From contig JBCDIT010000002.1 in the NCBI GenBank assembly GCA_038748775.1, positions 248,001-312,000 of the forward strand: DNA of 64,000 nucleotides, in the 5' to 3' direction. The DNA comes from DAIQNV01 sp038748775. Lineage in GTDB: Bacteria; Planctomycetota; Phycisphaerae; Phycisphaerales; UBA1924. Of this stretch, positions 8,807 through 16,960 are shown one piece after another (the stretch's first letter is position 1; every line of letters starts with the position of its first letter). A program made the translations under genes and the position numbers. The notes beneath the pieces were generated by a model. It ran no database searches. It was not told the origin of the DNA and saw nothing but the letters and a program-made list of their open reading frames with translations.

Positions 8807-9352
8807 ATGAACGAGCATCTCAGACGGCTAGCGACGAGCAGCATGGTGTTCCGAGGGATTGGGTATGTCCTCGGATCGATCGCCATTGGCGGAGCCATCG
8901 GTACGACCTTCGTCGCCTTTTTCAGCGTCGTGAGCCGGGGGTCGGCGCTTTTGGCCGCGATGATCGCATTTATTGTCGGCGCTGCCAACGGGCTGCTCTG
9001 CGGCGTGTTCACGGTGGGATTCGTGGTGAATCGACCGTTGACCAAGGTTTTCGCGTGGATCGGCGGGTTGTGCTTTCCGTTCGCGGTTGTCCTCGGACTG
9101 TCCGGCGGTTTGGTGAATGGCGAGAGTGCGCTGATCGGCGTGTACGTGTCGACGACCCTTGCGTTCTTCGTCGCGATAGCGGTGTCGAGGACGAGGCTGC
9201 GCCGCGTGGGCGTCGAGGGTTGCTGCGCCGCGTGCGGCTACTCTCTCGTGGGCCTCGCGGGTTTGGTTTGCCCGGAGTGTGGTGGCAACGTTCGTCCTTC
9301 GGCCACCCCTTCTGGAGAGGCTACTGCAGCTTCCCAAGCGGCTCTCGGTTGA
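8807..9352 (+). CDS. Small membrane protein with C-terminal zinc ribbon
   Basis: 181 residues. Four hydrophobic segments cover residues about 15-125, then a short linker, then a zinc ribbon at about 143-165: CAACGYSLVGLAGLVCPECG. This CxxCGYxLxGLxxxxCPECG ribbon is very common at the ends of planctomycete membrane proteins of unknown function. The product is therefore probably an inner-membrane protein with a cytoplasmic metal-binding tip. The last 32 bp overlap the 3' end of the convergent sheath-like gene on the other strand. No function can be assigned. Confidence 0.8.
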   Translation: MNEHLRRLATSSMVFRGIGYVLGSIAIGGAIGTTFVAFFSVVSRGSALLAAMIAFIVGAANGLLCGVFTVGFVVNRPLTKVFAWIGGLCFPFAVVLGLSGGLVNGESALIGVYVSTTLAFFVAIAVSRTRLRRVGVEGCCAACGYSLVGLAGLVCPECGGNVRPSATPSGEATAASQAALG

Positions 9353-10751
9353 CCGCGCGGATCGGGCCGAGCAGGACCTCGCCGGCGCCGCGGACGGATA
9401 CGACCGGGGTGATGCCGCGATTGAGGATCGCTTCTGACGTCGACTCGGTGATCCAGGCTTCGGCGCAGGGAAGCATCGACCCGTCGCTCAGTGCGCGGAC
9501 GGGGATATCGTCGACGCGAGCGGAGCCCACCACGGCGCCCGACCAACCATCGCGTGTGAACGCCTTCCCGAACGCTTCAGCGACGAGGATGGAACTGGGC
9601 GTCCACGCATGGTGCTCGTGCGGCGCGTCGTCGCCGAGTTCCTCAAACGGGAACGCGTCGATCTCGTCGGTCTTCGCTCCGTAAGGCAGCCGGGCGAGAT
9701 GCCTTGGACCGATGAGGCAGAGCGAATCGGCGCTCGCGTTGGTCCTCAACGCGGCCCATGCCTCGGCGCCGTCGCCCAACGGCTCGGGCGACCAATCACG
9801 CGCGTCGGGGGTCTTCGTGATCGAGCCGGTACCAAGCAGGCGGTCGTGGGCACCGGCGACCACGATGCACCCGGTCCGCTGTCCGACGGCGGCCAGCGCT
9901 GCCATGGTCTTCACCGACGGAGCCGATGCGTCGAACCGCGCAAGGACGACGGCAAGGGTGACCTTGGCTTCGCCACGCGCGGGTCCGTCGAGGAGAGCGT
10001 CGATGCCCCGGGCGCCGTTCTCCGCGTCGGCCGCGAGGTCGGCGAGGGTGACATCGGCCGCGTGGCACGTCAACTCTTCGCTGAGTTCAAGCTGTGTGAC
10101 CAGGCGGCGGAGCCCGAGCCAGCACGACTCTGTGTGCGACCAGACACCGTCGTGCAAAATGGTGCGCATCTGGGCGCCGATCGCGGTGTCGACGGCCGCG
10201 ATGAGTTCATCCTTGCGAGGGTCGGCCGCCGGTAAGACGTGGGGGGCCATCGCGGAGCGGAGGAGCGCGTCGATGGTGGGCGATGATGGGGTGCCCGCCT
10301 GGCCGAACCCGGACTCAAGGAGTGAGCTGAAGTCGTCGGCTTTGGATTGCGAGGCTTGAGGGGGAACGCCTGGTTCACCGGTCATCTCTGCGACCTGTTT
10401 GGCCGCGGCGTTGAAGCTCGACGGATCGTTCAGTTTCTTGCGCAGGTCACGCAGGGCGGCGAAGACCGGGACGCGTCGGTAGAGCTCGTCGGGATGGAAG
10501 TTGTCGAGATCTTCGGGCGCGATCTCGATGCCGCCGGCTGTATGGATGTTGGTGTTGAGGTCTCCGGGCAGCTCGTCGATCGTGTCGAGGTCGGCGAGTT
10601 TCCTCGGGCGAGAGGCGGGGTCGGTGGGTCCGTCGCGGCTGCTCCGGCCCGAGAAATCGCCGAGGACCAATATGCGGAACAGGGTTCCGGGTTCGGGGCG
10701 TTCGCGAGGGATGCCCTGGGGACCGAGGTCGAACGAGAAATTGAGTGACAC
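9321..10751 (-). CDS. TssB-TssC fused, shortened contractile-sheath-like protein
   Basis: 476 residues. Residues 1 to about 130 resemble TssB/VipA: RILVLGDFSGR near the start, then FHPDELYRRVPVFAALRDLRKKL. Residues about 135-476 resemble TssC/VipB: a paired helix with IGAQMRTILHDGVW, then SCWLGLRRLV (usually SWRGLHYLV), then YGAKTDEIDAFPFEE and an AEAFGKAFTRDGW helix. TssC normally continues for about another 120 residues after the region equivalent to the last visible strand; that C-terminal domain is absent. So two sheath subunits of a type VI-like contractile machine are joined and the distal part is lost. No other tss gene is in the window. Start: GTG at 10751 with AGGG about 9 bp upstream. 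Divergent from a lipoprotein gene 69 bp away. Confidence 0.75.
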   Translation of the reverse strand: MSLNFSFDLGPQGIPRERPEPGTLFRILVLGDFSGRSSRDGPTDPASRPRKLADLDTIDELPGDLNTNIHTAGGIEIAPEDLDNFHPDELYRRVPVFAALRDLRKKLNDPSSFNAAAKQVAEMTGEPGVPPQASQSKADDFSSLLESGFGQAGTPSSPTIDALLRSAMAPHVLPAADPRKDELIAAVDTAIGAQMRTILHDGVWSHTESCWLGLRRLVTQLELSEELTCHAADVTLADLAADAENGARGIDALLDGPARGEAKVTLAVVLARFDASAPSVKTMAALAAVGQRTGCIVVAGAHDRLLGTGSITKTPDARDWSPEPLGDGAEAWAALRTNASADSLCLIGPRHLARLPYGAKTDEIDAFPFEELGDDAPHEHHAWTPSSILVAEAFGKAFTRDGWSGAVVGSARVDDIPVRALSDGSMLPCAEAWITESTSEAILNRGITPVVSVRGAGEVLLGPIRAVNREPLGKLQ

Positions 10752-10820
10752 GACGGGAGCCCTCCGGGTCGAGCGGTACCCTCTGAGTGTACCGAGGGGT
10801 GTCGGCGGTACAGTGTGGAC

Positions 10821-11927
10821 ATGATGCGCGGAGCGATGATCATCGGGTTGGGTGCGGCGATGGCCGGGTGCACACAGTTCGGGCCGGGGGTCGTGCGAGG
10901 CGGCCGGGTGCTCTACAACCAGGCGATCGCAGAGACCTCGAACGAACAGCTCTTGCTGAACATCGTCCGGCTTCAGTACCGCGACGTGCCGGTGTTTCTC
11001 GAGGTGACGAGTGTTTCGACGAGCGTGACGTTCGGCGCTGGACTCGAGCCGGAGGTGAGCATCTTCGAGGGCCCGGGCAACGACGGGATCGATGGCACGA
11101 TCGGATCACTGAGCTACGAAGAGCAGCCGACGATCACGTACCTGCCCCTGCAAGGTGAGCGGTTTGTCAGGCAGCTTCTGACCCCGATCAGTGCCGACCA
11201 GATCGAGCTCTTGTACTACTCGGGTTGGTCGGTCGACCGGATCTTGCGTGTGTGTGTGCAGCGGATGGGCAGGTTTCAGAATGCCCCGAGCGCGAGCGGT
11301 CCGACGCCTGTCAACGCGCCGACATTTCGCGAGTTTCGCGAGCTGACGGCGCTGCTCCGGGAGTTCCAGATCGCCGGTGCGCTCAGTGTGGGGCAGCTCG
11401 CCCTCGGCAGCGGCGCAGGCGCCGACGCACGAGCGGCACTCGTGATCGAGATCGACCGGTCCGCGCTCTCGCCCGAGCAGGACGAGGCGTTGCTGAGCAT
11501 GGTTGATCTCGACGTCGAGGTCCCGGACGTGGTGCAGATCGTCCTGACCGAGGGCGTGATCGACCACGATGCCGCGACGGTCACGATGGTCACTCGGTCG
11601 CTGATGGCCGCGATGTTTTACTTGGCTCAGGGCGTTGACGTGCCCGACCGTGATCGCGAGATCGGTCGTGTCACTGTGACCCGCGAGGCCGACGGTACCC
11701 CGTTCGATTGGGGCAACCTGCTCGACGGGCTGTTCGAGGTGCACGAGTCGAAGGACCGACCACAGAACGCGTACGCGTCGGTGTGGTACCGGGATCGGTG
11801 GTTCTACATCGACGACTCTGATCGACGGACGAAGAGCACGTTCAGCCTCCTGAACCAGTTGCTCGCGTTACAGGCAGGCGAGTTTGAATCGAAAGGCCCT
11901 ATCCTCACTCTTCCGGTTGGCAATTAG
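10821..11927 (+). CDS. Lipoprotein of unknown function
   Basis: About 368 residues. The N-terminus MMRGAMIIGLGAAMAGC is a lipoprotein signal with lipobox AMAGC, so Cys17 would be acylated and the protein anchored to a membrane facing the periplasm. The mature part begins with ALYNQAI/SNEQLLLNIVRLQYRD-type sequence, a conserved-looking segment I have seen in proteobacterial and planctomycete hypothetical proteins but cannot name. No enzyme motif is seen. It is divergent from the fused sheath-like gene, and the shared 69-bp gap must contain both promoters. A GTG at 10815 is an alternative start; no strong ribosome site decides. Repeat copy R1 begins 4 bp after its stop codon. Confidence 0.72.
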   Translation: MMRGAMIIGLGAAMAGCTQFGPGVVRGGRVLYNQAIAETSNEQLLLNIVRLQYRDVPVFLEVTSVSTSVTFGAGLEPEVSIFEGPGNDGIDGTIGSLSYEEQPTITYLPLQGERFVRQLLTPISADQIELLYYSGWSVDRILRVCVQRMGRFQNAPSASGPTPVNAPTFREFRELTALLREFQIAGALSVGQLALGSGAGADARAALVIEIDRSALSPEQDEALLSMVDLDVEVPDVVQIVLTEGVIDHDAATVTMVTRSLMAAMFYLAQGVDVPDRDREIGRVTVTREADGTPFDWGNLLDGLFEVHESKDRPQNAYASVWYRDRWFYIDDSDRRTKSTFSLLNQLLALQAGEFESKGPILTLPVGN

Positions 11928-11930
11928 CGC

Positions 11931-12006
11931 TGGTCTGATCGCGTCGCAGCGGCCTCCGGCCGCACACTCGCTTGGGCAAGCCGCACCGGAGTGAACCCGG
12001 CGACCT
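11931..12006 (+). repeat. Convergent-gap repeat R, copy R1
   Basis: It shares with copies at 13862, 31333 and 37852 (minus) the core GCGGCCTCCGGCCGC followed by ACACTCGCTTG and a later CCGGAGT...CCGGCG segment. The first part is a GGCC-based hairpin. It starts 4 bp after the lipoprotein stop and lies between convergent genes. Confidence 0.8.
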
Positions 12007-12056
12007 CCCCGTTGCGCAGACCTCACGCCCGACGCTCTTGCCGTCCCAGCGCGGGC

Positions 12057-12344
12057 TTACTTCTCCACCTTCACGCCTCGCCAGAAGGCGACGCGGTTCT
12101 TGAGTTCCGCCGCGGCTTCCTTTGGTTCGGGGTAGTACCACGCCGCGTAATCCGCGGTCTGGTCACCGACAACGACATCGAAGTACGACGCATCGCCCTT
12201 CCACGGGCAATGCGTCTTCACGTCGGTGTTCTCTTTGAAGAAGTTCTTGTCGAGCGCGTCGATCGGGAAGTACGCGTTGCTCTCGACTTCGACGATGTCG
12301 TCGCTCTCGGCAACGACCTGACCGTGAAAGACTGCTTTGGCCAT
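12057..12344 (-). CDS. DUF427 family protein
   Basis: 95 residues, a complete single-domain DUF427 protein: KAVFHGQVVAESDD, VESNAYFP, THCPWKGDASYFDV and a C-terminal YYPEPKEAA segment, all typical of the family. The fold is a small beta-barrel; biochemical function is not established. Start: the ATG at 12344 has GGAGGGAG 8-9 bp upstream. That ribosome site lies within one arm of a 13-bp perfect hairpin (12352-12384), so translation may be controlled by RNA structure. It lies downstream of the HPF-like gene on the same strand with a 103-bp gap. Confidence 0.88.
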   Translation of the reverse strand: MAKAVFHGQVVAESDDIVEVESNAYFPIDALDKNFFKENTDVKTHCPWKGDASYFDVVVGDQTADYAAWYYPEPKEAAAELKNRVAFWRGVKVEK

Positions 12345-12351
12345 GCTGGTG

Positions 12352-12384
12352 CTCCCTCCGGCGCTGCTTGTGCGCCGGAGGGAG
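12352..12384 (-). promoter_or_regulatory. RNA hairpin occluding the ribosome site of the DUF427 gene
   Basis: A perfect 13-bp stem (CTCCCTCCGGCGC with GCGCCGGAGGGAG) and a 7-nt loop. On the minus strand the 3' arm ends 7 nt before the ATG and contains the GGAGGG ribosome site. There is no T tract, so a simple terminator for the upstream HPF gene is less likely than translational control or RNA processing. Confidence 0.7.
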
Positions 12385-12447
12385 GTTATCCAATCGAGAT
12401 CACGTCGTATTCCCTGGCTGGGGATGGGCCTGTGACGGGCGTCGGGC

Positions 12448-12753
12448 TTATGCGTGCCGCGCGAAACGGCGTTCGAGGACGCGTTCGAGTTTGGTCGCCG
12501 CATCACGGACGGCGTTGTAGATATCGCCGGCGTACGCCTCGGTCACAACCGGTGGGAGTCCCTTGGGGCGGGCTTCCATCATGCAACGCTTGTCGTTCTC
12601 TCCGGGCTTGTGCCCGTTGATATCGCCGACGTGGACTTCGACTCGGGTGATCCTCGTGTCGTAGCGGCTCAGGTGCTGCTCGACCGACCCAGAGATGTGC
12701 TCGTTGAGGGCATCGGATTTGGACAGGTCCCGGTAGCTGATTTCGATGTGCAC
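12448..12753 (-). CDS. hpf: HPF/YfiA-type ribosome hibernation factor (short form)
   Basis: 101 residues, the single N-terminal S30AE domain: MHIEISYRDLSKSDALNEHI, a basic/acidic helix, VEVHVGDINGHKPGENDKRC and a C-terminal helix EAYAGDIYNAVRDAATKLERVLERR. Members bind the 30S decoding centre and silence or dimerise ribosomes in stationary phase. There is no C-terminal dimerisation domain, so this is the short type. Start: GTG at 12753 with a perfect AAAGGAGG 5-6 bp upstream. It is upstream of the DUF427 gene and may form an operon with it. YfiA versus HPF cannot be decided by eye. Confidence 0.88.
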   Translation of the reverse strand: MHIEISYRDLSKSDALNEHISGSVEQHLSRYDTRITRVEVHVGDINGHKPGENDKRCMMEARPKGLPPVVTEAYAGDIYNAVRDAATKLERVLERRFARHA

Positions 12754-12925
12754 AGTGCCTCCTTTCGTACGACGGGCGGGCTTCGGTACCCGCCAATGAC
12801 CAGCCTACGTTCGGCCGGTGATTTGGTTCTCGGAAATCGACCGAATCGGTTTCCTGGCATCATGCCCGATACGGAGTACGGTGAAGTTCGCACGAACGCG
12901 ACGCAAAATCGGAGGGCCGAGAACG

Positions 12926-13858
12926 ATGTCGGAAAATCACCAGCGCACCCGCCTCCACACAAACGGGGCATGGGGTTCCCGGGCCGTTTGGGCGGTCTTC
13001 CTGGCTGGCCCCGTGGGGATCGCGGCCGCCGATACCTACCTCGCCCTGGGTGACTCTCTGGCGTTCGGCTACTCCACGTTCTTTGATACTCCTCAAAATT
13101 TCGGCGACAACGGCTACGTCAGTCGGTTCGCAGACCATCTCGCCGGTGTTCGAGGCACACGACCCGAGGTAGTCAACTTCGCCGTGCCGGGCGAATCGGT
13201 CGAGGAATTCTTCGCCGGTTCCGGATTTGGCTATCTCTACAACCGGAACTACTTTGATCTCGCGGCTCCTCTCGATGGTCCGCTGACGACACAGGCGGAG
13301 CTTCTGGCGGGCGTGCTGGCCGAGCACGAGTCGGGGGCGCGCACGATCACGAACGTGACGGTCCAAATCGGCGTGAACGATCTGTTCCAGTTGGCCGACA
13401 CGCCCGGGTTTTTCGATCAGTCGCTGGGCAGCCAACTCGCGGCGGTGAACGCGGCGCTCGTCGACATCGTCGGCGGCGTGGATGCGATGCTCTCGGATAT
13501 CCGTGCGTCGGCTCCGGGGGCTGACGTGCGTGTGGTCGGGTACTACAACCCCTTCGCGATCCTCCCGTCGGATCCGTTGTCGCCGCTCGCCGATCTGGCG
13601 ACGTCACCGTTGAACGACAGCCTTCGGGCGACGGCGCTCGCCAACGGCGCTTCGTTCGTAGACGTCTTCGACTTGTTCGCCGGGCGTGAGTCCGAGCTGA
13701 CGCGCATCTTGACCATCGATGCGCTGGGTGATGCGAACATCCATCCGACTGAAGCCGGGTACGACGTTCTCGCAGACGCGATCATCGCTGTCCCGGCGCC
13801 TTCGGCGATGGTGATCTTCGGATTGGGGGTCGCGTGCTCGACGAGGCGTCGTCGCTAG
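12926..13858 (+). CDS. Secreted SGNH/GDSL hydrolase with PEP-CTERM-like tail
   Basis: 310 residues. Start: the ATG at 12926 follows GGAGGG (12911-12916) by 9 bp. A long signal peptide ends in AAA near residue 35. The SGNH blocks are present: block I ALGDSLAFG with the nucleophile Ser, a block II Gly in NFAVPGES, block III QIGVNDLF, and block V DANIHPTEAGY with the catalytic Asp/His. The C-terminus reads VPAPSAMVIFGLGVACSTRRRR, a PEP-CTERM-like sorting signal. It is probably an extracellular esterase or lipase acting on polysaccharide ester groups or lipids; the substrate is unknown. Repeat copy R2 begins 4 bp after the stop. Confidence 0.9.
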   Translation: MSENHQRTRLHTNGAWGSRAVWAVFLAGPVGIAAADTYLALGDSLAFGYSTFFDTPQNFGDNGYVSRFADHLAGVRGTRPEVVNFAVPGESVEEFFAGSGFGYLYNRNYFDLAAPLDGPLTTQAELLAGVLAEHESGARTITNVTVQIGVNDLFQLADTPGFFDQSLGSQLAAVNAALVDIVGGVDAMLSDIRASAPGADVRVVGYYNPFAILPSDPLSPLADLATSPLNDSLRATALANGASFVDVFDLFAGRESELTRILTIDALGDANIHPTEAGYDVLADAIIAVPAPSAMVIFGLGVACSTRRRR

Positions 13859-13861
13859 GGC

Positions 13862-13977
13862 AGGTTTGAGCGACCTCCGGCCGCACACTCGCTTGCGGAA
13901 ACCGCGCCGGAGTCAATCCGGCGGGCTTCCGTTCGAGAAAGCTGAACTCATGGCGCTACACGTTCAGTGAAGACGCC
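13862..13977 (+). repeat. Convergent-gap repeat R, copy R2 (long form)
   Basis: The region between the SGNH stop and the recQ stop is almost entirely repeat. It shares GGCCGCACACTCGCTTG with all copies and, with R3 only, a long 3' part: GGAGTCAATCCGGCGGG, then TTCGAGAAAGC, then CACGTTCAGTGAAGACGC. Confidence 0.85.
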
Positions 13978-15825
13978 CTAGGTATGGTCGGCGATGATCT
14001 CGAGGAACGCGTCGCCGAACGCTTCGACCTTGGCAGGTCCGACGCCCTTGACGTCGAGCATGGCGCCGCGGGATCGTGGCATCGTCTTGCACAGTTCGCG
14101 GAGCGTCGCGTCGGAGAAGACGACGTAAGGCGGGACGCCCCGGTCCTCGGCAAGTGAGCGCCTCAGGGCACGCATCGCCTCGAAGAGCTCGCGCTCGCCC
14201 GCTTCGAGTGGGCGCGCCGGTGTCTGGCGGCGCCGGTCGCGCACGCGGCCGTTCGGCCTCGCGAGCGAGACGTCTTCTTCGCCCTTCATCACGGCCATCC
14301 CCGTCGGGCCGAAGGCGAGTGTGTCGTAGTCGCCCCCGCTCGTGACGAGAGCGCCCGACGCGACGAGCTGGTCGAGCGCCGCGAGGACCTCGGGCTTTGA
14401 GCGGTCTTCGAGCAGGCCGAACACGCTGAGCTCGTCGTGACCCTGCTTCCTGACTTTCTCGTTGGCCTTGCCTCGCACGATGTCGGTGACGTGACCGGCG
14501 CCCCATCGCTGCCCGGTGCGGGCGACGGCGCTCATGAGGATCTGGGCCGTGCGGACCGAGCTCTCGTCGATCGTCGTCTCCCCGAGGCAGACGTCGCACG
14601 CGTTGCACGAGGGCTGGTCGTAGCTCTGTCCGAAGTGTTCGCTGAGCAGCTTGTGGCGGCACGCCCCGCTCGAGGCGAACCGGCGCATCTGCCTGACGAG
14701 TTCGAGCTGGGCGTCGAGCGCTTCTCGGTGTGTGCCCATCTCGTCGGCCGATCGCCTGAGCAGCCTCTCCCAGCGACCGGTGTCCGACGTGGAGTAGAGC
14801 AGGACGCACTCGGCCTCGAGCCCGTCGCGGCCCGCCCGCCCGGTCTCCTGTTGGTACGCCTCGATCGACTTGGGCATGGTCGCGTGGACGACGAGTCGCA
14901 CGTTGCTTCGATCAATGCCCATCCCGAACGCGACGGTGGCGCAGACGATGTCGAGCCGTTCGTTGCTGAAGGCTTGTTCAACGTCGTGACGCTTCTCGCT
15001 CGCCATCCCGGCGTGGTACGCCTTGGCGTCGAGTCCCTGTTCGGACAGCGCGCCGGCGGTTTCTTCGGTCTCGCGCCGGCTGAGGCAGTACACGATGACG
15101 CCGCTCTGGCCGTGCCGTTCTTTGGTCGATTCGATGAGTCGGGCGATCTGCTCAGCGGGGCGTTGCCTCGGGACGACGCGGTAGGTGAGGTTCGGGCGGT
15201 CGAAGATACCGACAAGGACCTCCGGTTCGACGAGCCCGAGCTGTCTCGCGATGTCCTCGCGCACCTTTGGCGTCGCGGTCGCGGTGAACGCCTGCATGCC
15301 CACCCCCGGGCACACCTCGCGCAGTTCGCGCAGTCGGCGGTACTCGGGACGGAAGTCGTGGCCCCAGTGGCTGATGCAATGGGCTTCATCAACCGCGATC
15401 GCGCCGAGGCGCCCGGCATCGTGAAGCTGGGCCAAAAGGCGCAAGAAGCTGGGTGTCACCGCGCGTTCGGGTGCAGTGAGGACGATGTTGATATCGCCTT
15501 CGATCAGCTTGCGTTCGATCGTGTTCGCGTCTGCGAAATCAACGCCCGAGTGCAACGCCGCCGCTTCGATCCCGTTGAGTTCAAGGCCGCGGACCTGGTC
15601 GCGCATGAGCGCGATGAGCGGGCTGAGCACGACCGTTGCCCGATTGGTCACCAGCGGCGGTATCTGATAGCACAGGCTCTTTCCGCCACCGGTCGGCAGG
15701 ACGGTCAACGCGTCGCGCGACTCGATCCCGGCCTCGATGGCCTGGGCTTGCAGGGGTCGAAACGCATCGAACCCGAAGACACGCTTCGCGACTTCTTTGG
15801 CATCGTCGTGGGCTGAACGGGACAC
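13978..15825 (-). CDS. recQ: ATP-dependent DNA helicase RecQ
   Basis: 615 residues, full length for bacterial RecQ. A 3'-5' helicase of the RecF pathway and fork repair. Domains: the N-terminal Q motif (FGFDAFRPLQAQAI), Walker A TGGGKSLC, the DEAH box in DEAHCISHWGHDFRPEY, motif IV-VI including VCATVAFGMGID and QETGRAGRDG, the zinc-binding region with CRHKLLSEHFG and CNACDVC, a winged helix, and a C-terminal HRDC domain (residues about 530-610, ending in VEAFGDAFLEII). It is convergent with the SGNH hydrolase, with repeat R2 filling the gap. Confidence 0.96.
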   Translation of the reverse strand: MSRSAHDDAKEVAKRVFGFDAFRPLQAQAIEAGIESRDALTVLPTGGGKSLCYQIPPLVTNRATVVLSPLIALMRDQVRGLELNGIEAAALHSGVDFADANTIERKLIEGDINIVLTAPERAVTPSFLRLLAQLHDAGRLGAIAVDEAHCISHWGHDFRPEYRRLRELREVCPGVGMQAFTATATPKVREDIARQLGLVEPEVLVGIFDRPNLTYRVVPRQRPAEQIARLIESTKERHGQSGVIVYCLSRRETEETAGALSEQGLDAKAYHAGMASEKRHDVEQAFSNERLDIVCATVAFGMGIDRSNVRLVVHATMPKSIEAYQQETGRAGRDGLEAECVLLYSTSDTGRWERLLRRSADEMGTHREALDAQLELVRQMRRFASSGACRHKLLSEHFGQSYDQPSCNACDVCLGETTIDESSVRTAQILMSAVARTGQRWGAGHVTDIVRGKANEKVRKQGHDELSVFGLLEDRSKPEVLAALDQLVASGALVTSGGDYDTLAFGPTGMAVMKGEEDVSLARPNGRVRDRRRQTPARPLEAGERELFEAMRALRRSLAEDRGVPPYVVFSDATLRELCKTMPRSRGAMLDVKGVGPAKVEAFGDAFLEIIADHT

Positions 15826-16006
15826 GTCCGGAGCCTACCGGTGCGTCGCCCGGCAAACATGAATCGAAACCCTCAAATATGCGTATCGGACCAACGGACT
15901 TTCGCGATCCGAGGGGCGCACCTGTGTACAGTGGGCCCCTCCCGGCCAAGTGGATAGCGCCGAGCCAGTGGCGCTGCTCACACTGGTCTCAAAAAGTCAC
16001 GCGCCG

Positions 16007-16609
16007 ATGCCACCACGTCCCGACAAACGCCGGAACATGCTCAATGCGGCCTACACGCTGTTGCTGCGTGACGGGCCGACCGGATTGTCGATGGATGCGC
16101 TGGCCGATCTGGCGAGTGTTTCAAAGCCGACTATCTACACCCACTTTGGAAGCAAGGCCGAGTTGTGCCGCGCACTGGTGGAAGACCTCGCGAGCGAGCT
16201 TGTCACGGGTGTTGCGGAGTGCGAGTTCGCGGGCGCTTCGGGGTCAGAAAGAGTCAAACGCATCGCGAGGGCGTGTTTAGCGGTGATGGCGGATTCCCGT
16301 TGCATCGCGTTGTACCGCGTGCTCGTCGCCGAAGGACCACGGGATCCAACCCTGCGCGAGATCCTCGTCAACGCGGCGCTCGCCCCGACCGAACGGTTGG
16401 TCATGCTGGCGTTCGACGACATGATCGCCCAGGGCATGCTCCGCGTTCCGTCGAGCGAGCTGGCGGTTCATGCGTTCTTTGGGCTGATCAAGGGCCGGTG
16501 GCTGGTGCCGGTGCTGACCGGTGTGCGCCCCCCCCTGACCGGCGAAGAGGTCGAGCAGATCGCGGCGCTGACGGCGAGCGTCTTGGCGTTCGACGCCGAG
16601 CGGACGTGA
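16007..16609 (+). CDS. TetR/AcrR family transcriptional regulator
   Basis: 200 residues from the ATG at 16007. The N-terminal helix-turn-helix is typical: NMLNAAYTLLLRDGPTGLSM, then LADLASVSKPTIYTHFGSKAEL. The rest is the ligand-binding helical domain resembling the TetR_C_33/AefR type (LYRVLVAEGPRDPTLRE, AVHAFFGLIKG). Members repress neighbouring operons until a small ligand binds. No efflux or enzyme gene is adjacent in the same direction, so the target is unknown. The frame is open from a GTG at 15950, giving 219 residues; neither start has a clear ribosome site. The 124-bp gap to the divergent recQ holds its promoter and probably its operator. Confidence 0.9.
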   Translation: MPPRPDKRRNMLNAAYTLLLRDGPTGLSMDALADLASVSKPTIYTHFGSKAELCRALVEDLASELVTGVAECEFAGASGSERVKRIARACLAVMADSRCIALYRVLVAEGPRDPTLREILVNAALAPTERLVMLAFDDMIAQGMLRVPSSELAVHAFFGLIKGRWLVPVLTGVRPPLTGEEVEQIAALTASVLAFDAERT

Positions 16610-16659
16610 GCGAACTGCGTTCGAGCCTGGGCCGTCGAGGCGGGTACGCTTCGGGCTGA

Positions 16660-16733
16660 GGGCGGGTAGCTCAGTTGGCCAGAGCGCTCGTTTTACACGC
16701 GAGGGGTCCGGGGTTCGAGTCCCCGCCCGCCCA
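16660..16733 (+). tRNA. tRNA-Val (TAC)
   Basis: 74 nt. The acceptor stem GGGCGGG pairs with CCCGCCC (16726-16732), with discriminator A. The D arm is TAGCTCAGTTGGCCAGAGC, the anticodon stem CTCGT/GCGAG with loop TTTACAC gives anticodon TAC, and the T arm is CGGGGTTCGAGTCCCCG. CCA is not encoded. Confidence 0.96.
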
Positions 16734-16960
16734 TTGGTCCGCTCGAACGGCCCAGAGCCCGAATAGCCCAGAGAGGTTCCGCTCCGCTCCTTCTCCCTAG
16801 GTGGGAGAAGGTGGCCCGAAGGGCCGGATGAGGGGCTCGGTCATCTCCATGCCTCCTCTCTCAGAGAACTCAAGGCAAGAAGAAGGCGCTCCGCTTCAAC
16901 AACCCCCTCTCCCGAGCCCGCTCCCCCTCGGGCAGCGCGAGCCGGAGGCAATCCCATGCC
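16734..16960. repeat. REP-like hairpin element and non-coding gap
   Basis: At about 16791-16837 a hairpin TCTCCCTAGGTGGGAGA is followed by GTGGCCCGAAGGGCCGGATGAG, in which GGCCC GAA GGGCC forms a second hairpin. This GGGAGA...GTGGCC...GGCCGGATGAGGG layout resembles small dispersed palindromic elements found in many bacterial genomes. The rest (16838-16960) holds CCCCTCTCCC-type sequence and no gene. Confidence 0.5.

Noticed and set aside
9321..11927. A full type VI secretion cluster
   Set aside because: Only the fused sheath-like gene is present; the neighbouring lipoprotein does not show a TssJ pattern.
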